A DNA stretch of 64,000 nucleotides from an uncultured Clostridia bacterium (lineage in GTDB: Bacteria > Bacillota > Clostridia > TANB77 > CAG-508): assembly GCA_934120675.1 (NCBI GenBank), contig CAKOUU010000001.1:49329-113328 (forward strand). The letters are read 5' to 3'. This document shows, one piece after another, positions 61,584 through 64,000 of this stretch; position 1 is the first letter of the stretch, and the number at the start of each line of letters is the position of its first letter. The notes beneath the pieces are model-generated. The model saw only the letters and a program-made list of their open reading frames with translations. It was not told the origin of the DNA and ran no database searches. The position numbers and the translations under genes are program-made.

Positions 61584-63284
61584 TTATTTTTTAAAATATG
61601 GTAACATTTCTAATTTTTTTGGTTCAATAATTTTATTTCCATCAGATAAAAAAGTAAGAGCAGTAAAAGTTTCTAAATTTCTCGTAAAAAAATTTGTATC
61701 ATAAATATAATCATTTTGATAATAAGAATTATAAGACTCAGAAATATTAGAATTTATAGAATTCAAAGTATTCGTAATATAACTAAAATTAGTCTCTTTT
61801 GCACTTTCAGAAACAGTTTTTGAAATTTTTCTTTTCTCTTCTTTCCCTAGCTGTTTTTGGGCTTCTTCTATAGTAAAAATATCATCAGTTCTGAACCAAA
61901 TTTTATTAATTAAATTTTGAGTAATTACCTTAACAGAAGTTTCATCTTTAATAGTATTTTTTAAAGAAGAATAACTTTGAGTACTAACAATATTAATACA
62001 TTTAGATTCTCTACTTAAAGAAAAAAAGTCACCATCTGTTTTTGTACAATATTTATCATATTCATCACAAATAAAAGCAGTTTTTTTAATATGATTAGCA
62101 GATAAGGAAGAGAGAATTTCAGTTTGAAAGTCTAATTTTAAATAAGTAGCAATAATTTTGGCAAGTAAACTATATTCAGAAATATTCATATTTAAAACAA
62201 CAATTTTTCCTGATTTTATTACATCATGAAATCCTAAAAAATTTAATTTATTTTTTTCAGGAGAAAAAGTTGAAAAAACATCATAATCCGAAATAAACGT
62301 ATTTGTTATACGGGTAATTTCTGAAATTAAAATTCCCTTAGTTCTAGAATCTAAATTTTCAAATTCTTTTTGAAAAAAATTTAAACATTCATTAAGTTCA
62401 TAAATTTGTTTTTTATTTAATTTTGAAGCAATAAATAAATCTTTTAAAATATTTATTTTTTCTTTGTAGTAATTTGGAATAGTTATTAATTTGTGCAGTT
62501 CGGAAAAAGTAACGTAATTGTTATTGTATAACCTACACAATTTTATTGATTCTGCTAAAATTTGTTCAGCTTTATCTAACCAATATGATTCTGAATTATT
62601 TTCAGAAAAAAGAGTTAAAATAGTTTTAAGTCTATTAGCAAGTACAATTGGTTTTAAATTTGGTTTATGCAATGGATTATAATATATACCAGAATTTAAA
62701 CCAATAACTAGAAAATCATCGTGTAAATTATAAAAATTAACATAATTTTTTACTTGGTTATAGTAATTTCCTTTAACATCTAAAATAAGCATTCCTATTT
62801 TATCCGTAGGATTTTCACTATTATATTTAATTAATTGTTCAGTAAATGGATACATTGCTGAAGAAGTTTTTCCTGAACCAATAGTACCTGTAATCAAAAA
62901 ATTTTGATAAAGTCCTTTTTCAGGAATATAAATTTTTTGTCCATTATTTTTTCCAATTAATAAATTTAATTTAGAAGAATCATTAAAATTATTTTTAATA
63001 ATATTTTTATTTTTTAATTTATTATTATTTTTAAAAGGTAGATAATGATAAATTTGATTAAAAATAATATTCGAAAAAATAAAATTCGAAAAAATATAAG
63101 TAAAAATAAAAATAATTTTAATATATTTCCAAAGTAAAGGATTTTTTTGACAAATGTCAAAAGGATGTATTCCATAAGTTATTATAATTTCTTCGGAAAT
63201 AAAAATTTGATAAAATGTTTTTAATGCTACTACACAAGAAATAAATACAAAAAATATGCAAAAAATAATTTTACGTTTTAAAAT
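61584..63284 (-). CDS. VirD4/TraG-like coupling ATPase, AUU start
   Basis: The 566-residue protein has two N-terminal membrane segments (about 1-25 and 55-85), Walker A TGTIGSGKTSSA (about 131-142), GMLILDVKGNYY, Walker B KKTAFICDEYDKYCT and VSTQSYSSL. VirD4-type proteins bring substrates to the T4SS channel. No ATG, GTG or TTG is in frame before codon 130 (TTG 62897), which would remove the membrane part. A perfect AGGAGG (63292-63297) is followed after 7 bases by ATT 63284. That codon also overlaps the stop of the preceding small frame as TAATT. Confidence 0.82.
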   Translation of the reverse strand: MLKRKIIFCIFFVFISCVVALKTFYQIFISEEIIITYGIHPFDICQKNPLLWKYIKIIFIFTYIFSNFIFSNIIFNQIYHYLPFKNNNKLKNKNIIKNNFNDSSKLNLLIGKNNGQKIYIPEKGLYQNFLITGTIGSGKTSSAMYPFTEQLIKYNSENPTDKIGMLILDVKGNYYNQVKNYVNFYNLHDDFLVIGLNSGIYYNPLHKPNLKPIVLANRLKTILTLFSENNSESYWLDKAEQILAESIKLCRLYNNNYVTFSELHKLITIPNYYKEKINILKDLFIASKLNKKQIYELNECLNFFQKEFENLDSRTKGILISEITRITNTFISDYDVFSTFSPEKNKLNFLGFHDVIKSGKIVVLNMNISEYSLLAKIIATYLKLDFQTEILSSLSANHIKKTAFICDEYDKYCTKTDGDFFSLSRESKCINIVSTQSYSSLKNTIKDETSVKVITQNLINKIWFRTDDIFTIEEAQKQLGKEEKRKISKTVSESAKETNFSYITNTLNSINSNISESYNSYYQNDYIYDTNFFTRNLETFTALTFLSDGNKIIEPKKLEMLPYFKK

Positions 63285-63427
63285 TATAAGTCCTCCTTTT
63301 TTATTTTTAATTTTGAACCTTGAAGAGTATGAAAAATTTTTAATTCAAAAAAAGTATAAATTGAATATAAAGTAACAAAAAGATTAATAATAAATATGAT
63401 AAAAAATATATTAATTAATCGAGAAAT
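63284..63427 (-). CDS. Small membrane protein before VirD4, AUU start
   Basis: The 47-codon frame has no AUG. AGGCGG (63435-63440) is followed after 7 bases by ATT. The product starts with a hydrophobic segment (RLINIFFIIFIINLFVTLYS) and ends in a basic tail. Its stop TAA shares its last base with the ATT start of the VirD4-like gene, which suggests translational coupling. I do not recognise the family. Confidence 0.5.
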   Translation of the reverse strand: MSRLINIFFIIFIINLFVTLYSIYTFFELKIFHTLQGSKLKIKKEDL

Positions 63428-63452
63428 AATATCACCGCCTTACTTCTATAAA

Positions 63453-63481
63453 AATATACAACATTTTTTTCAATTTGTCTA
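63453..63481 (-). promoter_or_regulatory. Promoter of the second T4SS operon
   Basis: Minus strand: TAGACA (63481-63476), 17 bases, TATATT (63458-63453). It overlaps the plus-strand promoter of the DUF1858 gene. Confidence 0.5.
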
Positions 63482-63503
63482 TACTTTTTTGAAAAAATAT
63501 GGT
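63475..63503 (+). promoter_or_regulatory. Candidate promoter of the DUF1858 gene
   Basis: TTGTCT (63475-63480), 17 bases, TATGGT (63498-63503). A TAAAAT box at 63503-63508 is an alternative -10. Confidence 0.4.
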
Positions 63504-63539
63504 AAAATTATTTTGTAAACTAATTTAAGGAGGAAAACA

Positions 63540-63725
63540 ATGGAATTTAATAAAGATACAACAATAGGTGAAATTTTAGAAAAAGCACCAGAAAAAGCAG
63601 AAATTTTATTAGAAATAGGAATGCATTGCTTAGGATGTCCAGCATCCCAAATGGAAACATTAGAAGAAGCTTGTGATGTTCATGGAATAGATGTAGAAGA
63701 AGTTATAAAAAAATTAAATGCTTAA
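63540..63725 (+). CDS. DUF1858 domain protein (redox disulfide type)
   Basis: The 61-residue protein has the motif GMHCLGCPASQMETLEEAC. The CxxC pair (Cys29, Cys32) and the MHCxGCP context are typical of the DUF1858 family, often linked to hybrid-cluster proteins. The exact role is unknown. AAGGAGG precedes ATG. Confidence 0.9.
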   Translation: MEFNKDTTIGEILEKAPEKAEILLEIGMHCLGCPASQMETLEEACDVHGIDVEEVIKKLNA

Positions 63726-63784
63726 ATTTAAAGATATATCAAATAATAAGAGATATAAAAAACTATAAAAAAGACTCAAATTAT

Positions 63785-63858
63785 CAATACATTTGTCAAA
63801 AAAAGCAGAAAAAATAAAAAATTTTAAATTTTTTTTAAAAATTTTGATAAATGTATTG
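63785..63858. repeat. Inverted repeat before the tRNA-Lys promoter
   Basis: CAATACATTTGTCAAAA and TTTTGATAAATGTATTG are complementary in 16 of 17 positions. The second arm overlaps the -35 box of the tRNA promoter. It could be a terminator without a T-run or an operator. Confidence 0.45.
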
Positions 63859-63884
63859 ACATATTAAAAAAAATATAGTAATAT
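63856..63884 (+). promoter_or_regulatory. Promoter of tRNA-Lys
   Basis: TTGACA (63856-63861), 17 bases, TAATAT (63879-63884), 40 bases before the mature tRNA. Confidence 0.75.
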
Positions 63885-63923
63885 ATAAAAGCGTTCCGGG
63901 TAGATAACGGAAAAAATGGTGAC

Positions 63924-63999
63924 GGGCTATTAGCTCAGGTGGTAGAGCACTTGACTTTTAATCAAGTTGTCCCGCGTTCGAGTCGCGGATAGCTCACCA
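63924..63999 (+). tRNA. tRNA-Lys (TTT)
   Basis: This is a 76-base tRNA. The acceptor stem pairs GGGCTAT with ATAGCTC (with a G-C/G-T mix), and CCA is encoded. The anticodon loop CTTTTAA gives TTT. The D-arm AGCTCAGGTGGTAGAGC and T-loop GTTCGAGTC are regular. Confidence 0.94.
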
Positions 64000-64000
64000 A

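Overview
The window is an oriC-proximal chromosomal segment of a very AT-rich, spore-forming, Gram-positive bacterium. It is most likely a Clostridia-type Firmicute, perhaps an uncultured gut lineage. The evidence is the rpmH-dnaA-dnaN-recF-gyrB-gyrA order with DnaA-box clusters on both sides of dnaA, the rnpA-yidD-yidC-jag-mnmE-mnmG-rsmG-parA-parB block, sporulation genes (spmA, spmB, a GerMN-domain protein), AbrB with the yabB-rsmI synteny, and strong AGGAGG ribosome binding sites throughout.

Layout. 1-3.9 kb: spmAB, abrB, rsmI, yabB. 4.0-5.7 kb and 10.2-10.45 kb: four related micro-loci, three with a 22-23 residue hydrophobic peptide gene, each with a convergent sigma-A promoter and a shared bidirectional terminator. 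5.8-10.1 kb: a giant 2-hydroxyacyl-CoA dehydratase activase-like protein. 10.4-15.7 kb: patatin, a J-domain protein, an Rpn nuclease and an ABC transporter. 15.8-29.0 kb: a type IV secretion (T4SS) locus on the minus strand, with pilins, PrgI/VirB3, a VirB4 N-domain partner, VirB4, VirB6, VirB8-like proteins and a lysozyme/C39 hydrolase. 29.1-29.4 kb: two tRNA-Ser. 29.5-40.5 kb: the conserved block left of oriC. 40.7-57.2 kb: oriC, dnaA, dnaN, recF, gyrB and gyrA, with a second VirB4 locus, a ParA-like ATPase and another Rpn protein inserted between gyrB and gyrA. 57.5-63.4 kb: a minus-strand operon that combines helicase-loader genes (DnaC/DnaI-like, DnaD-like) with the rest of a second T4SS (PrgI-like, VirB6-like, pilin, VirD4-like). 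The window ends with a DUF1858 protein and tRNA-Lys.

Three signals stand out. (1) In my manual scan the codon CGG occurs in frame only four times (spmA, an Rpn gene, mnmE, the dnaC-like gene). Each time it sits exactly where the conserved protein needs a +1 shift, so that CGGN is passed and the next residue is Gly. This suggests that CGG is not an arginine codon here and marks +1 frameshifting or quadruplet decoding. (2) The micro-loci have the layout of a type I toxin-antitoxin module of the pAD1 par/Fst kind: convergent RNAs, a shared terminator, and direct repeats that make the antisense RNA complementary to the toxin start region. The peptides and their arrangement look undescribed. (3) Several genes, including the second VirB4 and the VirD4, have good Shine-Dalgarno sequences followed by AUU or AUA with no usable AUG/GUG/UUG.

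Non-coding DNA is also unusual. There is a dispersed inverted-repeat element with copies near 36.3, 43.8, 48.6 and 57.3 kb, a roughly 175-bp A-rich repeat carrying DnaA-box-like sites (four copies between 44.4 and 49.9 kb), a hairpin-rich block at 48.05-48.49 kb, and spacers made almost only of A and T inside the second T4SS operon.
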